NCBI RefSeq assembly: GCF_963675395.1
Contig: NZ_OY776223.1
Coordinates: 1,922,001-1,986,000 of the forward strand
Direction: 5' to 3'
Length of the DNA stretch: 64,000 nucleotides
Source: an uncultured Vibrio sp.
GTDB taxonomy: Bacteria > Pseudomonadota > Gammaproteobacteria > Enterobacterales > Vibrionaceae
Shown here: positions 16,693 through 26,943 of the stretch, one piece after another
Layout of the letters: every line of letters begins with the position of its first letter
Numbering within the stretch: the first letter of the stretch is position 1
Made by a program: the position numbers and the translations under genes
Notes under the pieces: generated by a model
The model's database searches: none
Told to the model about the DNA's origin: nothing
Seen by the model: only the letters and a program-made list of their open reading frames with translations

Positions 16693-17607
16693 TCACTGTG
16701 GTTGGATTGCTCGGCGTGCTTGCCGATTGTTACGCAATCCATCAAAGCTAAATATGACTAATGCGCCCCAGATAAAGGCAAATGTGATCGCTTTGTCCAT
16801 AGTAAAGACCTCACTGTACATTAGCACCGCGAGTAAGAACATCAGGCTCGGTCCAATATACTGGAAGAAACCTAATGTAGACAGTTTCAGGCGTGTGGCT
16901 GCTCCGGTAAAACATAGCAGGGGTAATGTTGTTATCACGCCCGCGGCAACAAGCAACCCATTCAGGTGCATTGTGTTATCAAGCATATTTGAGGTTACCG
17001 AGTCTGCAATGAACAGCAGGTAGATTGCCGCTGCTGGTAGCAGAATTAGGGTTTCCACAAACAGGCCGGTTTGCGCGTCAACAGCAACTTTCTTGCGGAT
17101 CAGGCCATAGAATCCAAAACTCATGGCAAGCGCCATGGCGACCAAAGGTACAGAGCCAAACACAAACAGCTGCACTAAAACACCACAAACTGCAAGCGTG
17201 ACAGCAAACCACTGTAATTTACGTAGCCTTTCACCGAGGAAAATCATCCCGAGCAGCACGTTGATTAATGGGTTGATGTAGTAACCCAGACTAGCATCGA
17301 GCATATGATTGGCGTTGACCGCCCAAATAAAGATCAGCCAGTTGGCACCAATGAGTACAGAGCTTGAGAGTAGGTAAGCGGCTTTACTTTTGTTTTTTGC
17401 TATTTCGTAAACCAAGCGCCAAGCACGGCTAAAATGGATCAGTGCCGCAAGCAAAAAGAATGACCAAACGACTCGATGGCTTAAGATCTCTAAAGGAGAG
17501 ACCTGCATAATAGATTTGAAATACATTGGAGCGATGCCCCACATCGTGTAAGCACCAACTGCAAGCAGGACACCTTGCCGGGCACGCTGTTGTTCTTCTA
17601 GTGTCAT
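16693..17607 (-). CDS. rarD: RarD, EamA-type inner-membrane transporter
   Basis: 304 residues, about ten membrane helices, with the RarD opening QGVLLAVGAYTMWGIAPMYFK and ILSHRVVWSFFLLA. The family belongs to the drug/metabolite transporter superfamily; RarD was named for a chloramphenicol-sensitivity phenotype, and its physiological substrate is not established. Divergent from recQ across a 173-bp gap. Confidence 0.92.
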   Translation of the reverse strand: MTLEEQQRARQGVLLAVGAYTMWGIAPMYFKSIMQVSPLEILSHRVVWSFFLLAALIHFSRAWRLVYEIAKNKSKAAYLLSSSVLIGANWLIFIWAVNANHMLDASLGYYINPLINVLLGMIFLGERLRKLQWFAVTLAVCGVLVQLFVFGSVPLVAMALAMSFGFYGLIRKKVAVDAQTGLFVETLILLPAAAIYLLFIADSVTSNMLDNTMHLNGLLVAAGVITTLPLLCFTGAATRLKLSTLGFFQYIGPSLMFLLAVLMYSEVFTMDKAITFAFIWGALVIFSFDGLRNNRQARRAIQPQ

Positions 17608-17780
17608 GACGTGTCACCTAATTGTATTTATAGAGCAGAGAAGCAGTATACGAGTCGTGTTGGCAAACACCTAGCAATTTGCGGTTTTATTCACCATCAA
17701 ACCCCATTACAATGTGCCCTCATTTTGTGTGCTGATGGCATACAGAAGCATTCCTACGTTCACCCAATCTGAGACTATTC

Positions 17781-19616
17781 ATGACCTCGACCTTGTTAGC
17801 CGAACCTTCAGACTCTGCTGTTACGCCTCAACGTGTGTTGGAGGATGTCTTCGGTTATCAGACATTCCGCGATGGTCAGCAAGAAGTTATCGATGCTGCT
17901 ATTGATGGACGAGACAGCTTAGTCATTATGCCAACTGGCGGTGGTAAGTCTCTCTGTTATCAAATTCCTGCGCTGGTACGAAGTGGGATTACCTTGGTCA
18001 TTTCTCCGTTGATTTCACTGATGAAAGATCAGGTGGACCAGCTAAAAGCCAATGGTGTCGCGGCGGAATGCGTGAATTCGACCATGAACAGAGAAGAACT
18101 GCTGAGTGTGTATAACCGCATGCACAACGGGCAGTTGAAGTTGATTTATGTCTCGCCAGAGCGTGTTTTGATGCGTGATTTTATCGAACGTCTGGAGAGC
18201 TTGCCGCTGACCATGATTGCAGTCGATGAGGCGCACTGTATCTCACAGTGGGGGCATGATTTCCGTCCGGAGTACGCGTCACTAGGCCAACTAAAGCAAC
18301 ACTTTTCTCATGTACCCTTTATGGCGTTAACAGCGACGGCCGATGATGCCACGCGTCGAGACATCTTAGAGCGTTTGCGTCTCAACGATCCTCAGGTTTA
18401 TCTCGGCAGCTTTGACAGACCAAACATTCGCTATAATCTGGTGGAAAAACACAAGCCGGTTTCTCAGATCATTCGCTATTTAGATACCCAGAAAGGGAAC
18501 TGCGGCATCATCTATTGTGGCAGCCGCAAGAAAGTGGAAATGGTGACAGAGAAGCTGTGTAACAATCATATTCGAGCCGCAGGTTACCATGCTGGGATGG
18601 ACACGGATGAACGCGCTTATGTTCAGGAAGCGTTTCAGCGAGATGATATCCAGATCGTGGTGGCGACCGTGGCCTTTGGTATGGGCATCAATAAACCTAA
18701 CGTGCGCTTCGTGGTGCATTTTGATATTCCGCGCAATATCGAGTCTTACTATCAGGAAACGGGCCGAGCAGGGCGAGATGGCTTACCCGCAGAAGCGATG
18801 ATGCTCTACGATCCGGCCGATATAAGTTGGCTACGCCGCATGCTGGATGAAAAAGACGAAGGTCCGCAGAAGCAGGTAGAAAGCCATAAGCTGAATGCGA
18901 TGAGCGCGTTTGCCGAAGCGCAGACTTGTCGCCGTCAGGTTTTGCTCAACTATTTTGGCGAATATCGAGAGAAGCCATGTGGTAACTGTGATATTTGTCT
19001 CGATCCGCCCAAACATTTTGATGCAACCGAAGAGGCGCGTAAGGCGTTATCTTGTGTGTATCGTGTGAATCAGAGTTTTGGTATGGGGTATGTGGTAGAA
19101 GTACTGCGCGGTATGCAAAATATCCGTGTGCGTGAAAATGGCCACGATAAAATCTCAACCTACGGGCTCGGACGTGATCACAGCCATGATTATTGGGTGA
19201 GTATTTTCCGTCAGCTGATTCACAAAGGTTTGCTGTTTCAGAATATCACCCGCAACTCGACCTTGCAGCTTACGGAAGAAGCACGTCCATTGCTGCGTGG
19301 AGACGTCGCTCTCGAATTAGCGGTGCCACGTCTAGATACCACGGCACGTGCTGCTAAGTCCGATAAATTGACCAGCAAAAACTACGACAAGAAGCTGTTT
19401 GCCAAACTGCGTAAGCTGCGTAAGTCGATTGCTGACGAAGATGGCTTACCACCATATGTGGTCTTCAGCGATGCAACATTGATAGATATGGCGGAGATTC
19501 TACCAACATCTTACGGCGAAATGCTTGCTGTCAGCGGGGTGGGTCAACGTAAGCTTGAGAAATACGCCGATCCATTCTTAGACCTTATTCAAGAACACAT
19601 TACCCAACACGGTTAA
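17781..19616 (+). CDS. recQ: RecQ, ATP-dependent DNA helicase
   Basis: 611 residues, equal to E. coli RecQ. Motifs: Walker A MPTGGGKSLCYQIPAL, DEAHCISQWGHDFRPEY (motif II plus the aromatic-rich loop), MALTATAD, and QETGRAGRDG (VI). A zinc-binding Cys4 element follows (TCRRQ...KPCGNCDIC), then an RQC winged helix and a C-terminal HRDC domain (about 530-605, KLRKLRKSIADEDGLPPYVVF). It works with RecF-pathway repair and suppresses illegitimate recombination. Ten bases before the small downstream gene. Confidence 0.97.
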   Translation: MTSTLLAEPSDSAVTPQRVLEDVFGYQTFRDGQQEVIDAAIDGRDSLVIMPTGGGKSLCYQIPALVRSGITLVISPLISLMKDQVDQLKANGVAAECVNSTMNREELLSVYNRMHNGQLKLIYVSPERVLMRDFIERLESLPLTMIAVDEAHCISQWGHDFRPEYASLGQLKQHFSHVPFMALTATADDATRRDILERLRLNDPQVYLGSFDRPNIRYNLVEKHKPVSQIIRYLDTQKGNCGIIYCGSRKKVEMVTEKLCNNHIRAAGYHAGMDTDERAYVQEAFQRDDIQIVVATVAFGMGINKPNVRFVVHFDIPRNIESYYQETGRAGRDGLPAEAMMLYDPADISWLRRMLDEKDEGPQKQVESHKLNAMSAFAEAQTCRRQVLLNYFGEYREKPCGNCDICLDPPKHFDATEEARKALSCVYRVNQSFGMGYVVEVLRGMQNIRVRENGHDKISTYGLGRDHSHDYWVSIFRQLIHKGLLFQNITRNSTLQLTEEARPLLRGDVALELAVPRLDTTARAAKSDKLTSKNYDKKLFAKLRKLRKSIADEDGLPPYVVFSDATLIDMAEILPTSYGEMLAVSGVGQRKLEKYADPFLDLIQEHITQHG

Positions 19617-19625
19617 GGAAATTAC

Positions 19626-19931
19626 ATGCACAAGGAATTTGGCCTCGCTGAATACATTGCCGAAGAAGGTCGCCTACTGATTACCGCGCCACGCTTCGAC
19701 TTAGATACGTTTCCGGTGCTGGGTGAGCGTTTGGTTGGCCTATTATCGGCTACAGTAGTAGAAAAGCAGTGGGATGCGGATATTCATTCCTGGTTGATTG
19801 ACTTTGAAGGTTGTCGACTATTTATGAAGGCGGAGCACTACAGCGAGGCGATATGGTTTGAAGCACTCGCAGTGGAAGAGAGCAGGGAAGATCTCGATTA
19901 TCTTGCCGGATTATTCCATCGCGGATTCTGA
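19626..19931 (+). CDS. DUF3630-like small protein downstream of recQ
   Basis: 101 residues, acidic, no signal peptide or membrane helix. The ten-base gap after recQ indicates one operon. Sequence features such as HSWLIDFEGCRLFMKAEHYSEAIWFE suggest a compact beta-alpha domain. From its length and place I think it belongs to the DUF3630 family found in this position in Vibrio; function unknown. Confidence 0.75.
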   Translation: MHKEFGLAEYIAEEGRLLITAPRFDLDTFPVLGERLVGLLSATVVEKQWDADIHSWLIDFEGCRLFMKAEHYSEAIWFEALAVEESREDLDYLAGLFHRGF

Positions 19932-19943
19932 TATAAACTTGTT

Positions 19944-19975
19944 AAGGGTGTTTCACATGAACCCCCCTTTTTTAT
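19944..19975 (+). terminator. Probable terminator after recQ and its partner gene
   Basis: GGGTGT-TTCA-CA-TGAA-CCCCCC forms an imperfect hairpin followed by TTTTTTAT. The core resembles a degenerate parS but is explained better as a terminator. Confidence 0.5.
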
Positions 19976-20121
19976 GCACAAACGTTTGCGTAAAAGCCAC
20001 TGCTTGCGAGCGGAATTGGTTAATGTATAATCGCCCACCGCTTCGCTTTATACAGGCGTAGCCAGTTTATTTTCTATTTAACATTGTTGGTAAGAGTCGT
20101 TTTTAGATTGAAAACGCTCGA

Positions 20122-20158
20122 TTTGGGTTCCCTCGCCCCCAAACCAAACTAAAAAGGT
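20122..20158 (+). promoter_or_regulatory. Candidate preQ1-I riboswitch
   Basis: TTTGGG (20122-20127) pairs with CCCAAA (20138-20143), enclosing a pyrimidine-rich loop that begins TTC, and is followed by an A-rich tail CCAAACTAAAAAGG (20144-20157) that contains the ribosome-binding site of the yhhQ ATG at 20164. A short stem, a loop beginning UUC and an AAACUAA-type tail that folds back as a pseudoknot are the defining parts of class I preQ1 aptamers, known upstream of this transporter family. Ligand binding would mask the AAGG and lower translation. Confidence 0.72.
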
Positions 20159-20163
20159 ATCGC

Positions 20164-20832
20164 ATGAGTAACTTTACCCCTGCGCAGCAGCGCAACGCCC
20201 TTATCTATCTGGTTTTATTTCATCTGATCATTATTGCATCCAGCAATTACCTGGTTCAGCTGCCCTTTACGATTTTTGGTCTTCATACCACATGGGGCGC
20301 ATTTACCTTCCCATTTATCTTTTTGGCCACGGATTTAACGGTACGTGTCTTTGGTGCAGCATTAGCACGTAAGATCATTTTCTTAGTTATGCTGCCTGCT
20401 TTGGCCGTGTCTTACTTCCTGTCAGTGGTGTTTTTTGAAGGTCAATTTCAAGGGGTTGCTCAGCTGAGCGAATTTAACCTGTTCGTCGCACGTATCGCAG
20501 TGGCGAGTTTTATGGCTTACTTGCTGGGTCAAATTCTGGATGTGCATGTTTTTAACCGCCTTCGCCAGATGAAACAATGGTGGGTTGCGCCTACCTGTTC
20601 CACACTGTTTGGTAATGCTCTTGATACCATCGCGTTCTTTGCTATTGCGTTTTATCAAAGCCCAGATCCATTTATGGCTGAGCATTGGACCGAGATTGCG
20701 CTGGTGGACTACGGCTTTAAGCTGGTGATCAGTCTTGGTTTGTTCGTCCCTATGTATGGCGTATTACTTAACTATCTGATCAAAAAGCTGACCGCAGTGA
20801 ATCCGGACTTCAAAGTGACGACGACTGCTTAG
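20164..20832 (+). CDS. yhhQ: YhhQ, queuosine-precursor (VUT family) transporter
   Basis: 222 residues, about six membrane helices. Family marks are HTTWGAFTFPFIFLATDLTVRVFG near the N-terminus and a central FGNALDTIAFF. YhhQ imports 7-cyano-7-deazaguanine or preQ1 for queuosine in tRNA. The predicted preQ1 aptamer over its ribosome-binding site supports the assignment and gives feedback control. Monocistronic, ended by a strong hairpin. Confidence 0.93.
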   Translation: MSNFTPAQQRNALIYLVLFHLIIIASSNYLVQLPFTIFGLHTTWGAFTFPFIFLATDLTVRVFGAALARKIIFLVMLPALAVSYFLSVVFFEGQFQGVAQLSEFNLFVARIAVASFMAYLLGQILDVHVFNRLRQMKQWWVAPTCSTLFGNALDTIAFFAIAFYQSPDPFMAEHWTEIALVDYGFKLVISLGLFVPMYGVLLNYLIKKLTAVNPDFKVTTTA

Positions 20833-20855
20833 TCAGGAAGCGTTCCGCGAATACC

Positions 20856-20888
20856 AAAAAGCCGCTTGTTTTTAACAGCGGCTTTTTT
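20856..20888 (+). terminator. yhhQ terminator
   Basis: AAAAAGCCGCT pairs with AGCGGCTTTTT, with a 10-nt loop and trailing T run. Confidence 0.9.
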
Positions 20889-20982
20889 GTGTCTCTAGGC
20901 GGGGTGTACAGCATAGGAAGCATTTAGATCATAGGTGTCCAAAAGCGATTTTAGCTGAACAGAAGCATGATTAAGTAAATAA

Positions 20983-21005
20983 AAAAGGCTCCAATGGAGC
21001 CTTTT
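20983..21005 (-). terminator. rhlB-gppA operon terminator
   Basis: AAAAGGCTCC-AAT-GGAGCCTTTT; a 10-bp stem preceded by A and followed by T tracts. Works for gppA on the minus strand. Confidence 0.88.
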
Positions 21006-21024
21006 GTCTGTCACTAAGTCTTTG

Positions 21025-22518
21025 TTATAGCGATGAAATTGTTAATGGCCAGCCAATGTCGGTCTGGCGGTTTGATTCAATTTCCAGTTCTGCGGCGGTT
21101 AGTGGGTTGGCTTCTAACCATTTTGCGTCGATACCTAACGTCAGATTATCACCTTCTGCCGAAAGTGTTACTTGAGGCTCTAAGCTAGGATTACGGCGAT
21201 GGGTAAGCAGTACCGCAAGTCGCAATAGTCGCAATACACGTTTAGCGCTGTTACCAGATAGGGCATGTTGCTCAGGTAAAGATGTGAGCTGCTCACGGTA
21301 ACGACGGGCTATCTCACCGATAAAGAATTTTTGCGCGCGTGTGAATCCCGGGAGATCTAAGTTCTGAAGCAAGTATGCACTGTGCTCACCACCTTTCTTA
21401 AAGTCAATGGTCAAGCCAATCTCATGTAACTTGGCAGCGGTTTCCAGTAGAACTTCACCCTGAGGTTCTGCAATCCATCCGTCACCACCGGCTTGTTGTA
21501 ATAGCTTGCTGGCAAGGTTTGCCACTTGTTCACCGTACTCGCAATCCAGCTGATAACGACTTTGAACACTGCAGATAGTGCGTGAGCGGATGTCGTTCTG
21601 GCGTAACTCTTCGACCATTTCGTACACCAGACCTTCACGCAGAGCGCCTCCTGCAAGCGTCATCGCATCGATCTCAAGTAACTCAAACACAGCAATCAGA
21701 ATTGACAGACCACTTGGGAAGACTAGCGCGCGCTCGAGCGTCAGGCCTTCGATGTCGAGCTCTTCTAAATGATCGGCTAACATGGCTTGTTTTTGCAGGC
21801 GTTTAAGTTTGGAGTGAGTAATTACTTCGTCCATCCCCTGTGCCAGCATTATCTCTTGTAGTGCCTGAACAGTACCAGATGCGCCGACACAAACATCCCA
21901 ACCCAAGTCGATATACTGCTCTAAAATCGGCTTGATAGTCTGTTTTGCGCCTTCAATAGCAGCATCAAAGTTACGACCGCTCAGTTGACGGTCTTTAAAG
22001 AAGTTCTCCAACCAGGTCACACAACCCATTTTTAAACTGGTGAGTGCTTTGGTTTCGAACCCTTCCCCGATAATAAGCTCAGTACTGGCACCGCCGATAT
22101 CGACCACGAGGCGGCGACCACTGCCTCCAGAAGTATGAGCGACGCCCTTATAGATAGTCGCGGCTTCCTCTTCACCGGAGATAACTTCGATAGGATGACC
22201 AAGAATGTCACACGCCTTCTCGAGAAACTTATCCACATTGGTCGCGGTACGTAAGGTAGCGGTACCGACGATGCGAATGTTCTGTTTAGGAATATCTTGC
22301 AAGCGTTCCGCAAATAGACTTAAGCAGTCCCATCCTCGCTGCATAGCTTCCATACTAAGAGAATTATGTTCATCTAAGCCCGCCGCTAGACGAACTTTGC
22401 GCTTAATTTTAGCCATTGTTTGAACGCTGCCATCGATGTGACGCACAACGAGCATGTGAAAACTGTTCGACCCGAGGTCGATGGCGGCGTATAGCGGTGA
22501 TGATCCTGCTTGACTCAT
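21025..22518 (-). CDS. gppA: GppA, pppGpp 5'-phosphohydrolase / exopolyphosphatase
   Basis: 497 residues, matching E. coli GppA. It converts pppGpp to ppGpp in the stringent response and can hydrolyse polyphosphate. [15 protein letters not shown] is the phosphate-1 motif of the ASKHA fold, and [14 protein letters not shown] is phosphate-2. The C-terminal part (about 315-497) is the helical HD-like domain. Starts 18 bases after rhlB, so the two form an operon, as in enterobacteria. Confidence 0.95.
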   Translation of the reverse strand: MSQAGSSPLYAAIDLGSNSFHMLVVRHIDGSVQTMAKIKRKVRLAAGLDEHNSLSMEAMQRGWDCLSLFAERLQDIPKQNIRIVGTATLRTATNVDKFLEKACDILGHPIEVISGEEEAATIYKGVAHTSGGSGRRLVVDIGGASTELIIGEGFETKALTSLKMGCVTWLENFFKDRQLSGRNFDAAIEGAKQTIKPILEQYIDLGWDVCVGASGTVQALQEIMLAQGMDEVITHSKLKRLQKQAMLADHLEELDIEGLTLERALVFPSGLSILIAVFELLEIDAMTLAGGALREGLVYEMVEELRQNDIRSRTICSVQSRYQLDCEYGEQVANLASKLLQQAGGDGWIAEPQGEVLLETAAKLHEIGLTIDFKKGGEHSAYLLQNLDLPGFTRAQKFFIGEIARRYREQLTSLPEQHALSGNSAKRVLRLLRLAVLLTHRRNPSLEPQVTLSAEGDNLTLGIDAKWLEANPLTAAELEIESNRQTDIGWPLTISSL

Positions 22519-22536
22519 AGTCGGCTTAACATTCCT

Positions 22537-23850
22537 TTATGATTGTTTTGGCGCTGATTGACGTGGCTGACGAGGACGACGTCCTTGTTGCTTACGGTTA
22601 CCAGAGCGAGTACCGCCTGTATTTGTGCGGCGCTGTTGAGTACGTGGTGCACGCATACGGATAGGAGCTGGCAGATCTTGAATCAGAGCTGACGCATCGT
22701 ATTCCGATACAGGGACAGTGTGTTCGATGTATTCTTCAATCGCAGGCAGGTTGATCGCGTACTCTTCACAAGCAAAGCTGATAGAGTGACCGCTGGCACC
22801 TGCACGACCGGTACGACCGATGCGGTGTACATAGTCTTCGCAATCGTCTGGCAGGTCGTAGTTGAATACGTGTGTTACTTGAGGAATATGTAGGCCACGC
22901 GCGGCTACGTCTGTCGCGACCAAGATATCTACATCACCTTTAGTGAATTGTTCAAGAATTTTTTCACGTTTTTTCTGTGGTACATCGCCCGTCAATAGAC
23001 CAACACGATGACCATCGGCTGCCAGGTGACCCCAAACAGATTCACATTTGTGCTTGGTGTTAGCAAATATAATCGCACGATCTGGCCATTCTTCTTCAAT
23101 AAGTGTCTGAAGAAGCTTCATTTTGTCTTCGTTAGATGGGTAGAAAAGCTCTTCCTGAATACGGTGGCCAGTTTTTTGCTCCGGTTCTACCACGACATGT
23201 TCTGGGTTGTGCATGTGCTCAAAGGCAAGTTCTTGTACTCGGTAAGACAGTGTCGCTGAGAACAGCATGTTCAGACGTTCTTTTGGCTCAGGCATGCGAC
23301 GGAACAAGAAACGGATGTCTTTAATAAAACCAAGATCGAACATACGGTCTGCTTCATCTAACACAACCGCTTGAATGTTATTCAGGTTAAAGACTTTTTG
23401 CTTATAGAAGTCGATGATACGGCCTGTGGTGCCGATCAGTATATCTACGCCGTCTTGGAGCTTAGCCAATTGCTTGTCGTAGCTTTCGCCACCGTAAGCC
23501 AACGCCGCTTTTAAGCCCGTGCTTGCAATCAGGGTTTCAGCATCATTATAGATCTGGATCGCCAATTCACGCGTTGGGGCCATAATAATGGCGCGTGGCT
23601 GCGTTGGTTTGCGACCTTCATGCTCCGGAGTCGTCATAAGGTGGTTGAAGGTTGCAGTGAGAAACGCGAGTGTCTTACCAGTGCCCGTTTGGGCCTGGCC
23701 TGCGATGTCTTGGCCGGTGAGCAGTACCGGCAACGCCAAGGCTTGGATAGGGGTACAAAACTCAAACCCTTTTTTATCCAATCCATCAATAACTTGGGGC
23801 TCTAACCCCAAATCGGCGAACTTTTGCTCTGTGATATGCGTCTTTTTCAT
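22537..23850 (-). CDS. rhlB: RhlB, DEAD-box RNA helicase of the degradosome
   Basis: 437 residues. Motifs in order: Q motif GFEFCTPIQ, Walker [22 protein letters not shown] in [13 protein letters not shown] (FSAT), and [10 protein letters not shown]. The basic, proline- and glutamine-rich tail (about 395-437; [19 protein letters not shown]) is typical of RhlB and binds RNA. It unwinds mRNA for polynucleotide phosphorylase and RNase E. Divergent from trxA (111 bp). Confidence 0.96.
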   Translation of the reverse strand: MKKTHITEQKFADLGLEPQVIDGLDKKGFEFCTPIQALALPVLLTGQDIAGQAQTGTGKTLAFLTATFNHLMTTPEHEGRKPTQPRAIIMAPTRELAIQIYNDAETLIASTGLKAALAYGGESYDKQLAKLQDGVDILIGTTGRIIDFYKQKVFNLNNIQAVVLDEADRMFDLGFIKDIRFLFRRMPEPKERLNMLFSATLSYRVQELAFEHMHNPEHVVVEPEQKTGHRIQEELFYPSNEDKMKLLQTLIEEEWPDRAIIFANTKHKCESVWGHLAADGHRVGLLTGDVPQKKREKILEQFTKGDVDILVATDVAARGLHIPQVTHVFNYDLPDDCEDYVHRIGRTGRAGASGHSISFACEEYAINLPAIEEYIEHTVPVSEYDASALIQDLPAPIRMRAPRTQQRRTNTGGTRSGNRKQQGRRPRQPRQSAPKQS

Positions 23851-23961
23851 GGCTATAGAATATCAGCTAAAGCTTGCATTACGAAAGTAAATACATTCCA
23901 ATAGGGCATCAAATTACTGGTTATCATCCAACCAGTTTCGAAAAACACATTGGAGTGGAAG

Positions 23962-24288
23962 ATGAGTGATAAGATTTTGCAGCTAACTGATGACGGTTTT
24001 GAAAACGATGTAATCAACGCTGCAGGCCCTGTATTAGTAGATTTTTGGGCAGAATGGTGTGGTCCTTGTAAGATGATTGCGCCTATCCTGGACGAAGTCG
24101 CTGAAGAGTACGAAGGCAAACTCACTATCGGTAAACTAAATATCGACCATAACGCAGGCACACCACCTAAGTTTGGTATTCGTGGCATTCCAACGCTACT
24201 GCTATTCAAAGACGGCAACGTAGCGGCAACGAAAGTTGGTGCTCTGTCTAAAACTCAACTTAAAGAGTTTTTGGACGCAAACATATAA
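23962..24288 (+). CDS. trxA: Thioredoxin 1
   Basis: 108 residues with the redox centre WCGPCK at Cys33-Cys36, DFWAEW before it and the cis-proline GIPTLLLF. Cytoplasmic disulfide reductant. I start at MSDKIL (23962), as in E. coli TrxA; four extra codons are open upstream. Followed by a terminator and then rho, the same order as in E. coli. Confidence 0.97.
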   Translation: MSDKILQLTDDGFENDVINAAGPVLVDFWAEWCGPCKMIAPILDEVAEEYEGKLTIGKLNIDHNAGTPPKFGIRGIPTLLLFKDGNVAATKVGALSKTQLKEFLDANI

Positions 24289-24307
24289 TCACCAAGTGAT
24301 TACAGAT

Positions 24308-24337
24308 AAAACCGTGCAACCATCAATGCACGGTTTT
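24308..24337 (+). terminator. trxA terminator
   Basis: AAAACCGTGCA pairs with TGCACGGTTTT across an 8-nt loop; a GTTTTT run follows. Confidence 0.9.
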
Positions 24338-24483
24338 GTTTTTCTAACTCTGGACTAGAATATTAATTAGTGCTAACTTATCGCGCGTTAATTGAACAAA
24401 TTTCTCTTCTTGGTCGATCCTGTGACCAAATCCATCTTAACTAGAAAACAGATCTTATTTTGACTAAACAAGAATCCACTACC

Positions 24484-25743
24484 ATGAACCTTACCGAACT
24501 GAAGAACAGACCTGTGTCTGACCTTGTAAAACTGGGCGAAAGCTTAGGATTAGAGAACCTAGCGCGCTTAAGAAAACAAGACATCATCTTCGCGATTTTA
24601 AAAGCGCATGCTAAAGGCGGCGAAGACATCTTTGGCGATGGGGTTCTGGAAATTCTGCAAGACGGCTTTGGTTTCCTACGCAGTGCCGATAGTTCCTACC
24701 TTGCCGGTCCGGACGATATTTACGTATCACCAAGTCAGATTCGTCGTTTTAACCTACGTACTGGTGACTCAATTGCCGGTAAAATTCGCCCGCCAAAAGA
24801 CGGTGAACGTTACTTTGCCCTTCTGAAAGTCAACACGGTTAACGCTGACAAACCGGACAACGCTCGTAACAAGATCCTATTTGAAAACTTAACGCCACTG
24901 CACGCCAATGAGCGTATGGTGATGGAGCGCGGTAACGGCTCTACAGAAGATATCACAGCACGTGTTCTGGATTTGGCATCACCAATCGGTAAAGGTCAGC
25001 GTGGTTTGATTGTTGCTCCGCCAAAAGCGGGTAAGACAATGCTTCTGCAAAACATTGCTCAAAGCATCGCTTATAACCACCCCGAGTGTGAACTGATGGT
25101 ACTTCTTATCGACGAACGTCCGGAAGAAGTAACAGAGATGCAACGTCTGGTTAAAGGTGAAGTAATCGCTTCAACATTTGATGAGCCAGCATCTCGTCAC
25201 GTTCAAGTAGCGGAAATGGTTATCGAGAAAGCGAAGCGCTTGGTCGAGCACAAGAAAGACGTGGTTATCCTACTGGATTCGATCACTCGTTTGGCGCGCG
25301 CATACAACACGGTTGTACCTTCATCAGGTAAAGTACTAACAGGTGGTGTGGATGCGAACGCACTGCACCGTCCTAAGCGTTTCTTCGGTGCGGCACGTAA
25401 TGTAGAAGAAGGTGGTAGCTTAACGATCATCGCAACAGCACTAGTCGATACTGGTTCTAAGATGGATGAAGTTATCTACGAAGAATTTAAAGGTACAGGT
25501 AACATGGAATTGCACCTGAACCGTAAGATTGCAGAGAAGCGTGTCTTCCCTGCGATTGATTTCAACCGCTCTGGTACTCGTCGTGAGGAGTTACTGACTA
25601 AGAATGACGAACTACAGAAAATGTGGATTCTGCGTAAGATTGTTCACCCAATGGGGGAAATCGACGCAATGGAATTCCTCATCGATAAGCTAGCGATGAC
25701 GAAGACCAATGATGAGTTCTTCGATGCGATGCGTCGTCAGTAA
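24484..25743 (+). CDS. rho: Transcription termination factor Rho
   Basis: 419 residues, equal in length and nearly identical in many stretches to E. coli Rho: N-terminal MNLTELKN helix bundle, RNA-binding cold-shock domain ([17 protein letters not shown]), Walker [12 protein letters not shown]- and R-loops. Hexameric RNA-dependent ATPase that ends transcription. The start is set at 24484 by homology; TTG at 24460 is an in-frame alternative. The approximately 145-nt leader after the trxA terminator is where rho autoregulation acts in E. coli. Confidence 0.98.
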   Translation: MNLTELKNRPVSDLVKLGESLGLENLARLRKQDIIFAILKAHAKGGEDIFGDGVLEILQDGFGFLRSADSSYLAGPDDIYVSPSQIRRFNLRTGDSIAGKIRPPKDGERYFALLKVNTVNADKPDNARNKILFENLTPLHANERMVMERGNGSTEDITARVLDLASPIGKGQRGLIVAPPKAGKTMLLQNIAQSIAYNHPECELMVLLIDERPEEVTEMQRLVKGEVIASTFDEPASRHVQVAEMVIEKAKRLVEHKKDVVILLDSITRLARAYNTVVPSSGKVLTGGVDANALHRPKRFFGAARNVEEGGSLTIIATALVDTGSKMDEVIYEEFKGTGNMELHLNRKIAEKRVFPAIDFNRSGTRREELLTKNDELQKMWILRKIVHPMGEIDAMEFLIDKLAMTKTNDEFFDAMRRQ

Positions 25744-25761
25744 CAACTGAGTTCTTAATCT

Positions 25762-25794
25762 AAAAAAGCCACCATAAATTATGGTGGCTTTTTT
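25762..25794 (+). terminator. rho terminator
   Basis: AAAAAAGCCACCAT - AAATT - ATGGTGGCTTTTTT; 14-bp perfect stem with T tract. Confidence 0.93.
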
Positions 25795-25851
25795 ATTGCT
25801 TTCTAAGGATAGAAGCAGCAAAATGGGGACTAATGTTATCGGGAGGTTAAC

Positions 25852-26847
25852 ATGCAACAAGGAATGTTGTCGTCATTACTCCTGAGTTTGTCACTCGTGA
25901 CCATACCTATGACCGCACCTGCGAAGGAAATGCAGGAGTCTGTGGTAAAGCAGTGGCTTCAGGATACCCAAATACAAGCCAAAGTCTCTGAGCTTCTTGA
26001 ATATGTTGTCAAGGATGAGGTTGACTCGCTTAAATTTTCCCTCAATCGCCTAGCGTTACCTCAGCAAGAGGTAGTACGTTTCCGTTTGCTTGAAAAATTA
26101 GAACAGCAAGATGTGATTCTGACACCACGTATGGCGCTTTTTGTTGAGTCACAGAGTCGTATTACTCCCACCTATCAAGTACTCGAGCGTGGTGATGGCT
26201 ACGAATTCACGGTTCCAGCCTTTAACTTTCCTGCCGTTGCGAGCCGTTTGGTCAAGCGCTGGAAGCAAGACCAGAACACGTTAGAATTTGTTCTTCAAGC
26301 TGAGCGCAAAGAGCTGGATCTTAGCCAATGGTTATCGGCAGGTACCTCACAGCAAACACAGGCTCGTGAAGCGCTATTGCTTCGTGAATTAGATAGCTTG
26401 TCCCCCGATGCATTAAATGCGTTAACCGTACAGTTGACTCAAATAGATGTAACCAGTTGGTTGCCATCTACAGCAGTGGTTGCTCGCTTAGCACAGGTAA
26501 GTCAGGATGAAGCAATGTACGATCTGCTGTGGCGGATGCGTGCCGACTACAATAGCTACGCAGAACTGGATCGGTTAGCCAAAATGGGTGATGCCTTCTC
26601 ATTACGACAATTGATGAACTCAACGGTTAATCCAACGCTCAAACCTTATGCTATTGGCCTTTTAACCAAAACCTATCCATTAAGCCCTGAGGTGAAGCAG
26701 TTCTTAATCGCCAAAATGGCGCTGTCAGGAGAAGCGACACTGGTGGCGAGAGAGTTAGCACAACAAGGGCATCAAAACTGGCTTAAAGAGTTAGTCTCCG
26801 GGGACTATCAGGTTAAAGTGCGTCAAATCGAACAAGTTCTAAAGTAA
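25852..26847 (+). CDS. Secreted hypothetical protein with helical repeats
   Basis: 331 residues. The first 25 look like a signal peptide (LLSLSLVTIPMTAPAKE), so the protein is probably periplasmic. The rest is alpha-helical with a HEAT-like rhythm (repeated ALLLRELDSL, AVVARLAQVSQDEA, ATLVARELAQQG), suggesting a scaffold or binding protein. I do not recognise the family. The start has a good ribosome-binding site (GGGAGG). Flanked by terminators, so monocistronic. Confidence 0.8.
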   Translation: MQQGMLSSLLLSLSLVTIPMTAPAKEMQESVVKQWLQDTQIQAKVSELLEYVVKDEVDSLKFSLNRLALPQQEVVRFRLLEKLEQQDVILTPRMALFVESQSRITPTYQVLERGDGYEFTVPAFNFPAVASRLVKRWKQDQNTLEFVLQAERKELDLSQWLSAGTSQQTQAREALLLRELDSLSPDALNALTVQLTQIDVTSWLPSTAVVARLAQVSQDEAMYDLLWRMRADYNSYAELDRLAKMGDAFSLRQLMNSTVNPTLKPYAIGLLTKTYPLSPEVKQFLIAKMALSGEATLVARELAQQGHQNWLKELVSGDYQVKVRQIEQVLK

Positions 26848-26869
26848 TACTACGCTTAAAACCCACACA

Positions 26870-26899
26870 AAATAGGAGGACCTTAGTGTCCTCCTATTT
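26870..26899 (+). terminator. Terminator before ubiD
   Basis: AAATAGGAGGAC pairs with GTCCTCCTATTT; 6-nt loop, followed by GTTAT. Moderate U tract. Confidence 0.75.
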
Positions 26900-26943
26900 G
26901 TTATACTGCGAAAAGTTTAATCAGTCAGCAATCATGAAGGCCT

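Noticed and set aside
19949-19964. TGTTTCACATGAACCC resembles parS
   Set aside because: Three mismatches break the palindrome core; it is better explained as a terminator hairpin followed by six Ts.
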